This document shows positions 1-6,719 of a DNA stretch of 8,333 nucleotides, piece after piece (position 1 is the stretch's first letter; each line of letters begins with the position of its first letter). This DNA comes from Armatimonadota bacterium. Its GTDB lineage: Bacteria; Actinomycetota; Acidimicrobiia; Spongiisociales; UBA5794. Position numbers and translations under genes: made by a program. Location of the stretch: the NCBI GenBank assembly GCA_008501565.1, contig QQUL01000141.1, positions 1-8,333 of the forward strand. The letters are read 5' to 3'. The notes under the pieces were generated by a model. The model was not told where the DNA came from. It saw nothing but the letters and a program-made list of their open reading frames with translations, and ran no database searches.

Positions 1-432
1 GAGCTGCGTGGATTCTTCTTCGTTCCGCCAGAAGTAGATCCCGATGCCGAAGAGGAACCGACCAATCCAGACGACACCACCGATGGGACGCCGACACAGG
101 ACGTCCTCCTCGCAGCCCTTCCCACCTCGTACGACATCACCGAGACGATCTTCCAGGAGATCCAGGTGCTTGCGGTCGGGGCCAACACTCGTCCGGCGCC
201 GGAGCCCATCGGCCTGGAGCCGGTCGGAGGCGCGACCTTCGTCTTCGAGGTGACCCCGCAGCAAGCTGAGCAGATCGAATACGCTGCTACCTACAGCGGT
301 CTCGCGCTCTCCCTCCTTCCGTCCGACGGTACGTACGTGCCTTACGATGCACAGCCGGTCGTCGTCGATGACATCTTTGGACTCCTTGACAGGATTTCAG
401 CCGAACTGGGACTGGTGCTTAGTGATCAGTGA
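1..432 (+). CDS. cpaB: Flp pilus assembly protein CpaB/RcpC, C-terminal part (5' end outside window)
   Basis: The frame is open from base 1 to a TGA at 430-432, so 143 C-terminal residues are visible and the start lies upstream. CpaB/RcpC proteins are envelope components of Tad pilus machines, usually with an N-terminal membrane anchor, a SAF domain and a C-terminal RcpC domain. The visible part fits the last domain: EIQVLAVG at residues 53-60 and a stretch beginning TPQQAEQIEYAATYSG at about 85-100 that leads into ALSLLPSD, a pattern common in this family. Before it lies an acidic, Pro/Thr-rich linker at about residues 9-34. A GTG at 166 is in frame but would begin inside the conserved VLAVG strand, so it is not the start. 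The next gene overlaps its end by 11 nt, and all downstream neighbours are tad genes, which supports the call. Family assignment is fairly sure; the linker makes it a divergent member. Confidence 0.82.
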   Translation, partial: ELRGFFFVPPEVDPDAEEEPTNPDDTTDGTPTQDVLLAALPTSYDITETIFQEIQVLAVGANTRPAPEPIGLEPVGGATFVFEVTPQQAEQIEYAATYSGLALSLLPSDGTYVPYDAQPVVVDDIFGLLDRISAELGLVLSDQ

Positions 433-1615
433 CGCTGATGGAGTAACCACTCGCTCAATCCTCATCGTCGATACCGACGCTGCGGCTGTCGAGCACACCA
501 TTGGCCTCTTGGATGGCCACAAGGTGTACACGGCGCGGAACATCTCCGATGCCCAACGCAAACTCGTTGAAGAAGGCATTGAGCTCGCCGTCATCGGACC
601 CGGCTTTGCCCATGACGCTGGGGTCGCTGAGGCCGCCCTGCTTCTGGACATCCAGCCGTCGCTGCCCCTGGTGCTCGTGGCTGACGGGACGACAACGGAG
701 ATCTTGAGGGCTGCGATCAGGATGGGCTACCGCGATGTACTCGATGCACCGCTGGATCCCGCAAAGGTGGAGTCACTCCTGGCCCACATTGAGCGGGCCG
801 AGTCGATTGTCCAGTCAGGCGGAGCGCCGAAGGCGAAGATCGGAAAAGTTGTCACGATCATGTCGCCCAAGGGCGGTGCTGGGAAGACGATGACGACCGT
901 CAATGTCGCACTTGCTCTCGCCGGGATGTCTGGCGAGCCGGAACGGGTCGTCATCCTTGATGCCGATCTTCAGTTCGGAGATGTGTGCATTTCTCTCCAG
1001 GTTGAACCACAACACACAATTGTCGATGCCGCACGCGACATCGACAAGCTGGATGAGGCACTTCTCAATTCACTGCTTGCGAGCCACACGTCGGGAATGC
1101 GAGTCCTTTCTGCCCCCCTTGAGCCCTCGCTCGCAGACGAGGTGTCCACTCAGGTGGTTGTCAAGACACTCGGGATGCTCAAGCGAATGTTTGACTATGT
1201 GGTCATCGATACCGCCCCGTTCCTTGATGAACCCGTACTCTCGATCCTCGAGCGTTCGGACACCGTGCTGTTGGTGGTCGACATGGATTTGCCTGCGGTC
1301 AAGAACGCAAAGCTCGCACTTGACACGCTCAAACTGATCAAATTCCCATTCGAGAAGATCAAGCTCATTCTCAACAGGGTGAATTCAAAGGCACGGCTTG
1401 ACATCGATGAACTTGAGCGATCACTTGGATTGACTGTTCAGGCAGCGGTGTCATCTGACAAGCTCGTACCGAGAGCGGTGAACGAAGGCGAACCAGTCGT
1501 GTCGCTGTATCCACGGTCAAGGCCAGCCAAGGACCTTCGAGGGGTCGCGGCGTTGGTGTTCGAGGGAGAACCGGTCGAAGAAGAAGAAGAGAAGTCCAAG
1601 GGATGGTTCAAATAA
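422..1615 (+). CDS. cpaE: Pilus-localising ATPase CpaE/TadZ (degenerate receiver domain plus MinD/ParA-type ATPase)
   Basis: TadZ/CpaE proteins are MinD/ParA-superfamily ATPases that position the Tad pilus machine at a cell site. With the GTG start at 422 the protein has 397 residues. Residues about 12-125 form a receiver-like fold (SILIVDTDA at the start), but the expected phospho-acceptor Asp position reads AVIGP (56-60) and the usual Lys-Pro after the last strand reads AP (109-110), so phosphorylation is unlikely. The ATPase domain begins near 141: deviant Walker A KGGAGKT at 150-156 with the signature Lys K150, switch LDADLQFGD with D180, and Walker B VVIDTAP around D263. The tail is acidic (EEEEE near 386-390) and ends KSKGWFK. 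The GTG at 422 overlaps the cpaB stop by 11 nt; an in-frame ATG at 347 would overlap cpaB by 86 nt and add residues with no family character. The start is moderately sure; the function call is strong. Confidence 0.88.
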   Translation: MISDADGVTTRSILIVDTDAAAVEHTIGLLDGHKVYTARNISDAQRKLVEEGIELAVIGPGFAHDAGVAEAALLLDIQPSLPLVLVADGTTTEILRAAIRMGYRDVLDAPLDPAKVESLLAHIERAESIVQSGGAPKAKIGKVVTIMSPKGGAGKTMTTVNVALALAGMSGEPERVVILDADLQFGDVCISLQVEPQHTIVDAARDIDKLDEALLNSLLASHTSGMRVLSAPLEPSLADEVSTQVVVKTLGMLKRMFDYVVIDTAPFLDEPVLSILERSDTVLLVVDMDLPAVKNAKLALDTLKLIKFPFEKIKLILNRVNSKARLDIDELERSLGLTVQAAVSSDKLVPRAVNEGEPVVSLYPRSRPAKDLRGVAALVFEGEPVEEEEEKSKGWFK

Positions 1616-1635
1616 CCACCCGCGTGACCCGTAAC

Positions 1636-1640
1636 GGAGG
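1636..1640 (+). promoter_or_regulatory. Ribosome binding site of tadA
   Basis: GGAGG lies 9 nt before the ATG at 1650 in the 34-nt gap after cpaE. An earlier ATG at 1642 is out of frame and closes after three codons, so this site fixes the tadA start at 1650. It is the clearest Shine-Dalgarno sequence among the plus-strand genes. Confidence 0.75.
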
Positions 1641-1649
1641 CATGGCAGC

Positions 1650-2999
1650 ATGAGTCTCGCCGACAGGGTGAAAGCAGCAAGATCGACCGACGACACCACC
1701 GACGGTCAACGAACTGAGGTCAAGCAGGATCTCCGGCGGAAACTCCACTACAAGGTGGTGGAGGGCCTCGGTCCAACGCTGTACAGCGCGCAGATGTCTG
1801 ATGCCGAGCTCAAACTCCGGGTTATGGAGATGCTCGAATGGGCCCTCGAACAGGAGCAATCGGTTCCGCTCGCACGTGCCGATCGGCTCGCGCTGCTTCA
1901 GGAGATTGCCGACGACGTCTTGGGCTACGGCCCCATCGATCCGTACCTTGCCGACCCCGCCGTGACGGAAGTCATGGTCAACGGCCCCCACAGTGTTTGG
2001 GTTGAACGCGCTGGGCGCCTCTCAAAGACCGATACACGGTTCGTCGATGCGAACCACCTTGAACGCATCATCGAAAAGATCGTGGGACAGGTTGGCAGGC
2101 GCATCGACGAGGCAGCTCCCATGGTCGACGCCCGTCTACCGGATGGTTCCCGTGTGAATGCCATCATTCACCCGCTTGCCATCGGCGGACCGTACGTCAC
2201 CATCCGTAAGTTCGCCGTTGATCCGTTCACGGTTGAGGATCTCGTTGGGAACGGAACCATGAGCGAGCAGGTTGCCGGCCTTCTCAAACGCTGTGTCGAG
2301 GGGAAACTCAACATCATCGTTTCCGGGTCCACCGGATCCGGAAAGACAACACTCCTGAACGTTCTTTCCAACTTCATTCCCGCAGACGAGAGAATCATCA
2401 CCGTTGAGGATGCTGCCGAAGTTCAGCTGAACCAAACCCATGTGCTGACGCTTGAATCCCGCCCGGCCAACCTCGAGGGCTCCGGACTGGTATCAATCCG
2501 CGATCTCGTCAGGAACACTCTCCGTATGCGACCGGATCGAATCATTGTTGGTGAGGTTCGTGGTGGCGAGGCCCTCGACATGCTCCAGGCCATGAACACA
2601 GGTCACGATGGATCCTTGACAACGGTTCACTCCAATGCACCGCGTGACACGTTGGCAAGAATCGAGACCATGGTGCTGATGGCGGGGATGGACTTGCCGA
2701 TCCGAGCGATTCGCGAGCAGGTCGCTTCTGCTCTCGACCTCATCGTGCACGTACATCGACTGCGGGACGGGACGCGACGCGTCACCCATGTAACGGAGGT
2801 TGTCGGCATGGAAGGCGACATCATCACGCTGCAGGATCTGATGCTCTTCGACTATGGCATGGGATTTGACGACAACGGGAAGTACAAGGGCTATCTCAAG
2901 GCGACCGGGATACGACCGGCTTTCTCTGAGCACCTTGAGAACATGGGCTACCACCTCCCCGCCGAACTGTTCCTACCCGAGGCATTTGTGACCCGATGA
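1650..2999 (+). CDS. tadA: Tad pilus assembly ATPase TadA/CpaF (type II/IV secretion family)
   Basis: This 449-residue protein is the cytoplasmic hexameric ATPase that powers pilin polymerisation through TadB and TadC. It has the usual length for the family. The N-terminal domain includes the conserved run VLGYGPIDPYLADPAVTEVM (about 90-109), typical of CpaF proteins. The Walker A motif GSTGSGKTT spans 226-234 with K232. The Walker B region RMRPDRIIVGEVRGGEA carries E302 and is followed by the His-box segment TGHDGSLTTVHSN. The Asp box lies around ITVEDAAEVQL. No transmembrane segment is visible, as expected. The start ATG has a good ribosome binding site, and the stop overlaps the tadB start as ATGA, so tadB translation is probably coupled. 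All catalytic motifs are intact. Related ATPases of type II and type IV secretion are possible in principle, but the neighbours make TadA near certain. Confidence 0.96.
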   Translation: MSLADRVKAARSTDDTTDGQRTEVKQDLRRKLHYKVVEGLGPTLYSAQMSDAELKLRVMEMLEWALEQEQSVPLARADRLALLQEIADDVLGYGPIDPYLADPAVTEVMVNGPHSVWVERAGRLSKTDTRFVDANHLERIIEKIVGQVGRRIDEAAPMVDARLPDGSRVNAIIHPLAIGGPYVTIRKFAVDPFTVEDLVGNGTMSEQVAGLLKRCVEGKLNIIVSGSTGSGKTTLLNVLSNFIPADERIITVEDAAEVQLNQTHVLTLESRPANLEGSGLVSIRDLVRNTLRMRPDRIIVGEVRGGEALDMLQAMNTGHDGSLTTVHSNAPRDTLARIETMVLMAGMDLPIRAIREQVASALDLIVHVHRLRDGTRRVTHVTEVVGMEGDIITLQDLMLFDYGMGFDDNGKYKGYLKATGIRPAFSEHLENMGYHLPAELFLPEAFVTR

Positions 3000-4057
3000 A
3001 ACGGATCATCGCCCTCGTGAGTTGCACCATGGTGCTCTTTGGCGCGACGCCTGCGTTTGCGCAGGAATCCGAGACGGCCGCATCCTCGTCGGGATCGATG
3101 CTCGTGATACTCGCCGCGGTTGCGGGCAGCATCGCGATCTTCTTGTTGATCATCATTCTGTTCGGATCAGGAAGGACCAGAACTGAGGCGTCCGTTACGT
3201 CGCGTTTGGCGACGTACGGATCTGCATCGGATGGCTCCACAGGAATATTCTCTCGCTTCCGATTCCTCAGAAAGGCGGCGAGATCCGCTGAGTCAGCCGC
3301 CGAGAAGCGCGGTGCGACCAACAAGATCGAAGGAGCTCTTGAGGCCGCCGACCTGCCGCTCAAGCCGGGGGAGGCGATTGTCGGTATTCTGGGGCTTTCC
3401 ATCATGACGGGCATCGTCGTAGTGGCAATCACGAGATCGGCGCTGTGGGGAATCGTCGCGGCCGGCCTGATCGTCGTCGGTTCCCTCGTATTCGTGAACC
3501 AGGTCGCAGCACGCAGTCGGAATCGGTTCGAGGAACAACTTCCTGACACCCTGAACCTCATTGCGACATCGCTCAGGGCTGGCTATTCGCTGCTGCAGGC
3601 CGTTGAAGCCGTCGGCCAGGAAGCTGCCGAGCCGACCCGTCGAGAATTCGGACGGGCGATCGCAGAGATCCGTCTCGGCAAGAGCATCGATGATGCGCTC
3701 GATGACATCGCAGTCCGCATGGGTTCACAGGACTTCGACTGGACCGTCATGGCCATCAATATCCAGCGTGAGGTGGGTGGAAACCTCGCCGAGGTGCTGC
3801 AGACGACAGCCGAAACGATGGTTCAGCGGAACCGACTTCGTCGAGAGATGAAGGCGTTGACCGCTGAAGGACGGATATCGGCAATCGTCCTGGCACTCAT
3901 GCCGATCTTCCTTTTCGGTGCCATCTCCGTGCTCAACCCTGGCTACATTGAGCCGCTGCTTGAGAGCACCATCGGAGTCATCATCATGGTCATCGGTGGA
4001 CTCTTCATTCTCGTTGGGATCTATTGGATGCAGAAGATCGTGAAGGTGGATATCTGA
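2996..4057 (+). CDS. tadB: Tad pilus inner-membrane platform protein TadB (T2SSF family) with a signal-peptide-like N-terminus
   Basis: TadB and TadC form the inner-membrane platform on which TadA acts. This protein has 353 residues. Residues 1-22 look like a cleavable signal peptide: MKR, a hydrophobic core, then ATPAFA before Q23. A Ser-rich spacer follows, then a membrane segment at about 35-57, a cytoplasmic stretch, two hydrophobic segments at about 127-144 and 149-167, the T2SSF domain starting at QLPDTLNLIATSLRAGYSLL (181-200) and including GGNLAEVL (261-268), and two final membrane segments near 296-313 and 325-347. The start shares ATGA with the tadA stop; only a weak GAGG sits 13 nt upstream, so coupled translation is likely. 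The signal-peptide-like leader is not part of the minimal TadB domain. The T2SSF call is strong; whether the leader is cut is not shown by the sequence. Confidence 0.93.
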   Translation: MKRIIALVSCTMVLFGATPAFAQESETAASSSGSMLVILAAVAGSIAIFLLIIILFGSGRTRTEASVTSRLATYGSASDGSTGIFSRFRFLRKAARSAESAAEKRGATNKIEGALEAADLPLKPGEAIVGILGLSIMTGIVVVAITRSALWGIVAAGLIVVGSLVFVNQVAARSRNRFEEQLPDTLNLIATSLRAGYSLLQAVEAVGQEAAEPTRREFGRAIAEIRLGKSIDDALDDIAVRMGSQDFDWTVMAINIQREVGGNLAEVLQTTAETMVQRNRLRREMKALTAEGRISAIVLALMPIFLFGAISVLNPGYIEPLLESTIGVIIMVIGGLFILVGIYWMQKIVKVDI

Positions 4058-4962
4058 TGGACAGTCTTCTCTTCGTCACCCTCTCAATATCGATCGCTAT
4101 CGGCGCACTGGTGTGGTATGTCGGCCTTGGGGTCGTGCGGTCACAACAGAACACATCCGGTTCGCGGCTCGCGTCCCTGAACACACGGCAGGACCACCTG
4201 CAAAAGGACTTCTCCCAACGGGCCATCGCCCCGATGGTGCGGGGAATGGGTCGATTTGCGCTCAGGTTCACGCCAGCGGGCTGGGTTGCACGAGCGCAGA
4301 AGAAGATAATCTGGGCCGGCTGGGCCGAGCGAATGGACGGCAATACTTGGGCAGCAATTCGCCTGATAACTGCGGTCGTCGGTGTCGTTGCAGCGTTCTT
4401 TGTGGTGCCGCTCGTGTCGGGAACCCTTCTCCGTATCGCTGTCGGGGCGCTCATACTGTTTCTCGGTCTTTTCGGTCCGGAGGCGTCGCTCAACCGAGCT
4501 ATTGACGATCGTCGCAAGCAGATGGAAAAGCAGCTGCCCGACATCATTGACCTTCTCGTCATCTCAGTTGAGGCGGGTCTGGGTTTCGAGGCAGCAATGG
4601 GTCGAGTCGTGCAGACCGTTCCCGGCGAACTATCAACGGAGTTTCAGCGCACACTCGCTGAGACCCGGGTTGGCATCTCGAGGCATACGGCACTTCGAAA
4701 CATGTCAGAGCGAACAGACGTGGATGACCTCAACTCGTTCATTCTTGCCCTCATCCAGGCCGACCAGTTCGGTGTATCGATCGCAAGAATGCTCCGTGTG
4801 CAGGCCGAGGAGATGCGTGTGCGCCGTCGTCAGAGGATCCAGGAGAGAGCCTTTGCAGCTCCGGTGAAGATGATCTTTCCGATGATGTTCTGCATATTCC
4901 CTTCGATCTTCATCATTATCCTCGGCCCTGCTGCCATCAGTATCTCCGACAACCTCCTGTAA
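4057..4962 (+). CDS. tadC: Tad pilus inner-membrane platform protein TadC (T2SSF family)
   Basis: This is the second platform protein and presumed partner of TadB in anchoring the TadA ATPase. It has 301 residues, normal for TadC. It starts with a membrane segment (about 5-27), followed by a basic cytoplasmic stretch, two hydrophobic segments at about 103-121 and 125-141, and the T2SSF domain opening with QLPDIIDLLVISVEAGLGFE (159-178). It also has GVSIARMLRVQAEEMR (239-254) and the typical C-terminal series RIQERAFAAPVKMIFPMMF leading into a last membrane segment that ends in ILGPA. The ATG at 4057 overlaps the tadB stop (TGATG) and has AAGGTGG 7 nt upstream at 4043-4049. An in-frame ATG at 4024 would run deeper into tadB and lacks a comparable site. 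Assignment is strong from motifs and order. Confidence 0.94.
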   Translation: MDSLLFVTLSISIAIGALVWYVGLGVVRSQQNTSGSRLASLNTRQDHLQKDFSQRAIAPMVRGMGRFALRFTPAGWVARAQKKIIWAGWAERMDGNTWAAIRLITAVVGVVAAFFVVPLVSGTLLRIAVGALILFLGLFGPEASLNRAIDDRRKQMEKQLPDIIDLLVISVEAGLGFEAAMGRVVQTVPGELSTEFQRTLAETRVGISRHTALRNMSERTDVDDLNSFILALIQADQFGVSIARMLRVQAEEMRVRRRQRIQERAFAAPVKMIFPMMFCIFPSIFIIILGPAAISISDNLL

Positions 4963-4969
4963 AGGTGTC

Positions 4970-4973
4970 GGAG
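4970..4973 (+). promoter_or_regulatory. Ribosome binding site that decides the start of the last operon gene
   Basis: GGAG lies 6 nt before an ATG at 4980. The competing GTG at 4965 is only 2 nt after the tadC stop and has no good purine-rich site at the right distance, so initiation at 4980 is preferred. Reinitiation at the GTG by terminating ribosomes cannot be excluded. Confidence 0.55.
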
Positions 4974-4979
4974 CGCGGC

Positions 4980-6359
4980 ATGCCTGCTGCGGCCGATCCT
5001 GTGACATCCGGCTTGCTTTCGCGTATCCGTGTGGTGCACGCGCTCCCGCTGGTCCCGTTGTTCATGGTTGCTCTTTTCGCATCCGCAACGATCCGAGACA
5101 ACTCATTTCTCTGGCACGTCCGAGCGGGGGAGGTCCAACGAACTGCTGGGTCGGTGCTGAGTCACGACGTCTTCTCATTCACTGAGCTTGGTTCCGAGTG
5201 GAGGACTCAGTCGTGGCTCGTCGAGCTGTTGTACGACAGCATCGATGGGGTGGCTCCTTCACTCGCGTGGATGAATTGGATCGTGCTCATCGTTGGTGGA
5301 ATCACCATGTTGATGGTTGGGATTGCTGTGTATCGATCCACACCCTCACTCGTGATGGTCAGCCTCACGTTGATCGTGAGCGCGTGGCTGCTTGGTCCAT
5401 TCCTTCAGCCACGGCCAGTCCTCTTCTCGTTTCTGTTGCTTGCTTCCCTCGTGGTTGTGCTGCAAAACCCTGATCGGTTGCTATGGCTGGTCGTGCCAAT
5501 CATCTGGATTTGGGCCGGAGTTCACGGGTCGTGGGTCATTGGGGGAGGGCTCGTGGTTCTCGAATGGCTTCGGACAGGGGACAAGCGCCTTGTCGCCGTG
5601 GGCACGATTGCTCTCGTTGCGACCCTCACAACACCTCATGGTCTCGGAACGTGGCTCATCGTTGTGGATTTCTTCGGCGCACGAGACGCATTGTCTTTGA
5701 TGCAGGAGTGGAAGCCGCCTGACTTCTTCTCAGCAGCACAGATGCCCTACCTGGTCCTCGTGTTGGGAATTGTCGTCGCTTTTTGGAGGTCGAAGATTGG
5801 TGTACGAGACTTCGTCGTTGTCCTGCCCTTCCTGCTTTTTGGATTGACATCACGACGAGCCGTCACTCCGGCAGCCATTGTCTTGTTGCCATATGCAGTT
5901 CTGGCCCTCCCACTGCTTCGGGTTCCGAGATCAAACACGAAGCCGGCAGTGGCAGCCGCCATTGTGGCGACGGTTGGCGCTGCCACGATGCTCCCGATGA
6001 TCAGCTCCAGTGTTGGCACCCTTGATCCGAAGCGATTCCCCGACGACGAGGTCAGGGCTGCGATTTCCGGCAGGAACGTATTCCACGACGATGCAGTCGG
6101 TGGGTACCTGATCTATGCAGAGTTCCCGGAGCGCCTCGTTTGGATCGATGATCGTGCTGAACTCCATGGCATTGAGCGTCTTCAGGAATTCACGGATGCA
6201 CGCGACGGGGAATATGAGACGGTGTTCGATCGATATGGTTTCGACTCGGCGCTTACGCGGCCGGACTGGCCACTCACTGATGAGCTGATTGGCGACGGCT
6301 GGCGTACCACCTACCAGTCGGAGAACTTCCTGGTGCTTGTGCCTCCATTGGGCAGGTAG
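4980..6359 (+). CDS. Polytopic membrane protein, GT-C glycosyltransferase-like, function unknown
   Basis: This 459-residue protein has about nine or ten hydrophobic segments between residues 20 and 345 and a soluble C-terminal domain of about 115 residues. After the first membrane segment comes a loop DNSFLWHVRAGEVQRTAG (40-57), SHDVFSFTELG (61-71), then QSWLVELLYD (77-86). That layout, with acidic and Trp residues in the first outer loop, recalls GT-C membrane glycosyltransferases that use lipid-linked sugars, and I recall similar unnamed bacterial proteins. Other notable runs are QPRP (143-146), WAGVHGSW (178-185), TPHG (218-221) and QEWKPPDF (242-249). The C-terminal part has VFHDDAVGGYLIY (367-379) and VWIDDRAELHG (387-397), which recur in that unnamed family. 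It follows tadC by 17 nt on the same strand, so it is probably cotranscribed. Modification of pilin or envelope glycans is inference only. A GTG at 4965 would add five residues. Confidence 0.8.
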   Translation: MPAAADPVTSGLLSRIRVVHALPLVPLFMVALFASATIRDNSFLWHVRAGEVQRTAGSVLSHDVFSFTELGSEWRTQSWLVELLYDSIDGVAPSLAWMNWIVLIVGGITMLMVGIAVYRSTPSLVMVSLTLIVSAWLLGPFLQPRPVLFSFLLLASLVVVLQNPDRLLWLVVPIIWIWAGVHGSWVIGGGLVVLEWLRTGDKRLVAVGTIALVATLTTPHGLGTWLIVVDFFGARDALSLMQEWKPPDFFSAAQMPYLVLVLGIVVAFWRSKIGVRDFVVVLPFLLFGLTSRRAVTPAAIVLLPYAVLALPLLRVPRSNTKPAVAAAIVATVGAATMLPMISSSVGTLDPKRFPDDEVRAAISGRNVFHDDAVGGYLIYAEFPERLVWIDDRAELHGIERLQEFTDARDGEYETVFDRYGFDSALTRPDWPLTDELIGDGWRTTYQSENFLVLVPPLGR

Positions 6360-6402
6360 GGACCAACCGAAGCAGTGCGCGGATATGCTGAGTCCCGACC
6401 GC

Positions 6403-6423
6403 GTGCGGAGAGATCGACCGCAC
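6403..6423. repeat. Small inverted repeat beside the terminator
   Basis: GTGCGG (6403-6408) and CCGCAC (6418-6423) form a 6-bp stem with a 9-nt loop. The same two hexamers recur inside the adjacent terminator stem (6438-6443 and 6448-6453), so four mutually pairing arms lie within 51 bases. On the plus strand this could allow alternative folding at the 3' end of the tad transcript. No T-run follows it on the plus strand. Confidence 0.4.
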
Positions 6424-6460
6424 AAAAAAAGAAGGAGGTGCGGCGAACCGCACCTCCTTC
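6424..6460 (-). terminator. Intrinsic terminator of the Flp pilin gene, probably bidirectional
   Basis: A perfect 13-bp stem pairs 6431-6443 (GAAGGAGGTGCGG) with 6448-6460, around a 4-base loop. Read on the minus strand the loop is TTCG and the stem is followed by seven Ts (the A-run at 6424-6430), which is a textbook Rho-independent terminator 20 nt after the pilin stop. Read on the plus strand the same stem closes the tad transcript, but only a T-poor tail (TCGTTGTCG) follows, so termination there is expected to be weaker. Confidence 0.88.
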
Positions 6461-6480
6461 TCGTTGTCGTGTCGTGCTCG

Positions 6481-6654
6481 TTAGAGCGACGAAGCGATCT
6501 CGCTGAACGTGGTGCTGACGGACGTACCGACGAGCGCTACTGCCACGATGGCGATGATTGCGATAAGAGCGACGAGCAAGGCGTATTCCACCATGCTTGC
6601 GCCGTCTTCATCGTTTGTGATTCGTGCCTGGAAGGCTTCCCACAGACGAAGCAT
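6481..6654 (-). CDS. flp: Flp-type major pilin (class III prepilin)
   Basis: This 57-residue gene encodes the likely structural subunit of the Tad pilus. The precursor begins MLRLWEAFQARITNDEDG, a short hydrophilic leader ending in Gly18. It then has ASMVEYALLVALIAIIAIV with Glu23 and Tyr24 at +5 and +6 after the predicted cut, the hallmark Flp motif recognised by TadV-type prepilin peptidases. The hydrophobic helix covers about 25-43, followed by a short polar tail rich in Ser/Thr. Length is typical of Flp pilins. An AGGAGGA sequence 6 nt upstream fixes the ATG start, and a strong terminator follows the stop. It faces the tad operon tail to tail and lies downstream of the response regulator gene on the same strand. 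Flp pilin genes often lie at the head of the tad operon, so the opposed placement is notable. A TadE/F minor pilin is less likely given the small size. Confidence 0.94.
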   Translation of the reverse strand: MLRLWEAFQARITNDEDGASMVEYALLVALIAIIAIVAVALVGTSVSTTFSEIASSL

Positions 6655-6660
6655 ATTCTT

Positions 6661-6667
6661 TCCTCCT
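6661..6667 (-). promoter_or_regulatory. Strong ribosome binding site of the Flp pilin gene
   Basis: On the minus strand AGGAGGA stands 6 nt before the pilin ATG. It is the best match to the consensus in the window, consistent with a structural protein made in large amounts. Confidence 0.85.
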
Positions 6668-6690
6668 AGTTACAAGGCGATCCTTAGAAG

Positions 6691-6719
6691 AATCTACGGC
6701 AGTTTGGTCCATTAGCTAA
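6691..6719 (-). promoter_or_regulatory. Possible promoter of the Flp pilin gene
   Basis: On the minus strand TTAGCT (6719-6714) and TAGATT (6696-6691) are separated by 17 bases, giving a weak -35 (3 of 6 to TTGACA) and a moderate -10 (4 of 6 to TATAAT). Transcription would begin near 6684, about 30 nt before the pilin ATG. The poor -35 overlaps a perfect palindrome, as would be expected for an activator-dependent promoter. This is a pattern match only. Confidence 0.3.

Noticed and set aside
347..421. Longer cpaE from an ATG at 347
   Set aside because: It would overlap cpaB by 86 nt, and the added residues do not look like the family. The GTG at 422 fits the usual short overlap.
2896..3561. 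A 221-codon open frame on the minus strand across tadB
   Set aside because: It lies entirely opposite the end of tadA and conserved tadB sequence. Its product is low-complexity (Arg, Ser, Thr, Pro rich) with no recognisable motif, as expected of antisense frames in high-GC coding DNA.
4005..4562. A 185-codon open frame on the minus strand across tadC
   Set aside because: It is a shadow of the tadC coding frame with Arg/Ser-rich composition and no ribosome binding site or motif.
5931..6425. A 164-codon minus-strand frame overlapping the end of the membrane protein gene
   Set aside because: It would begin upstream of the shared terminator on the wrong side and has no family features; the plus-strand frame has clear conserved-looking motifs.
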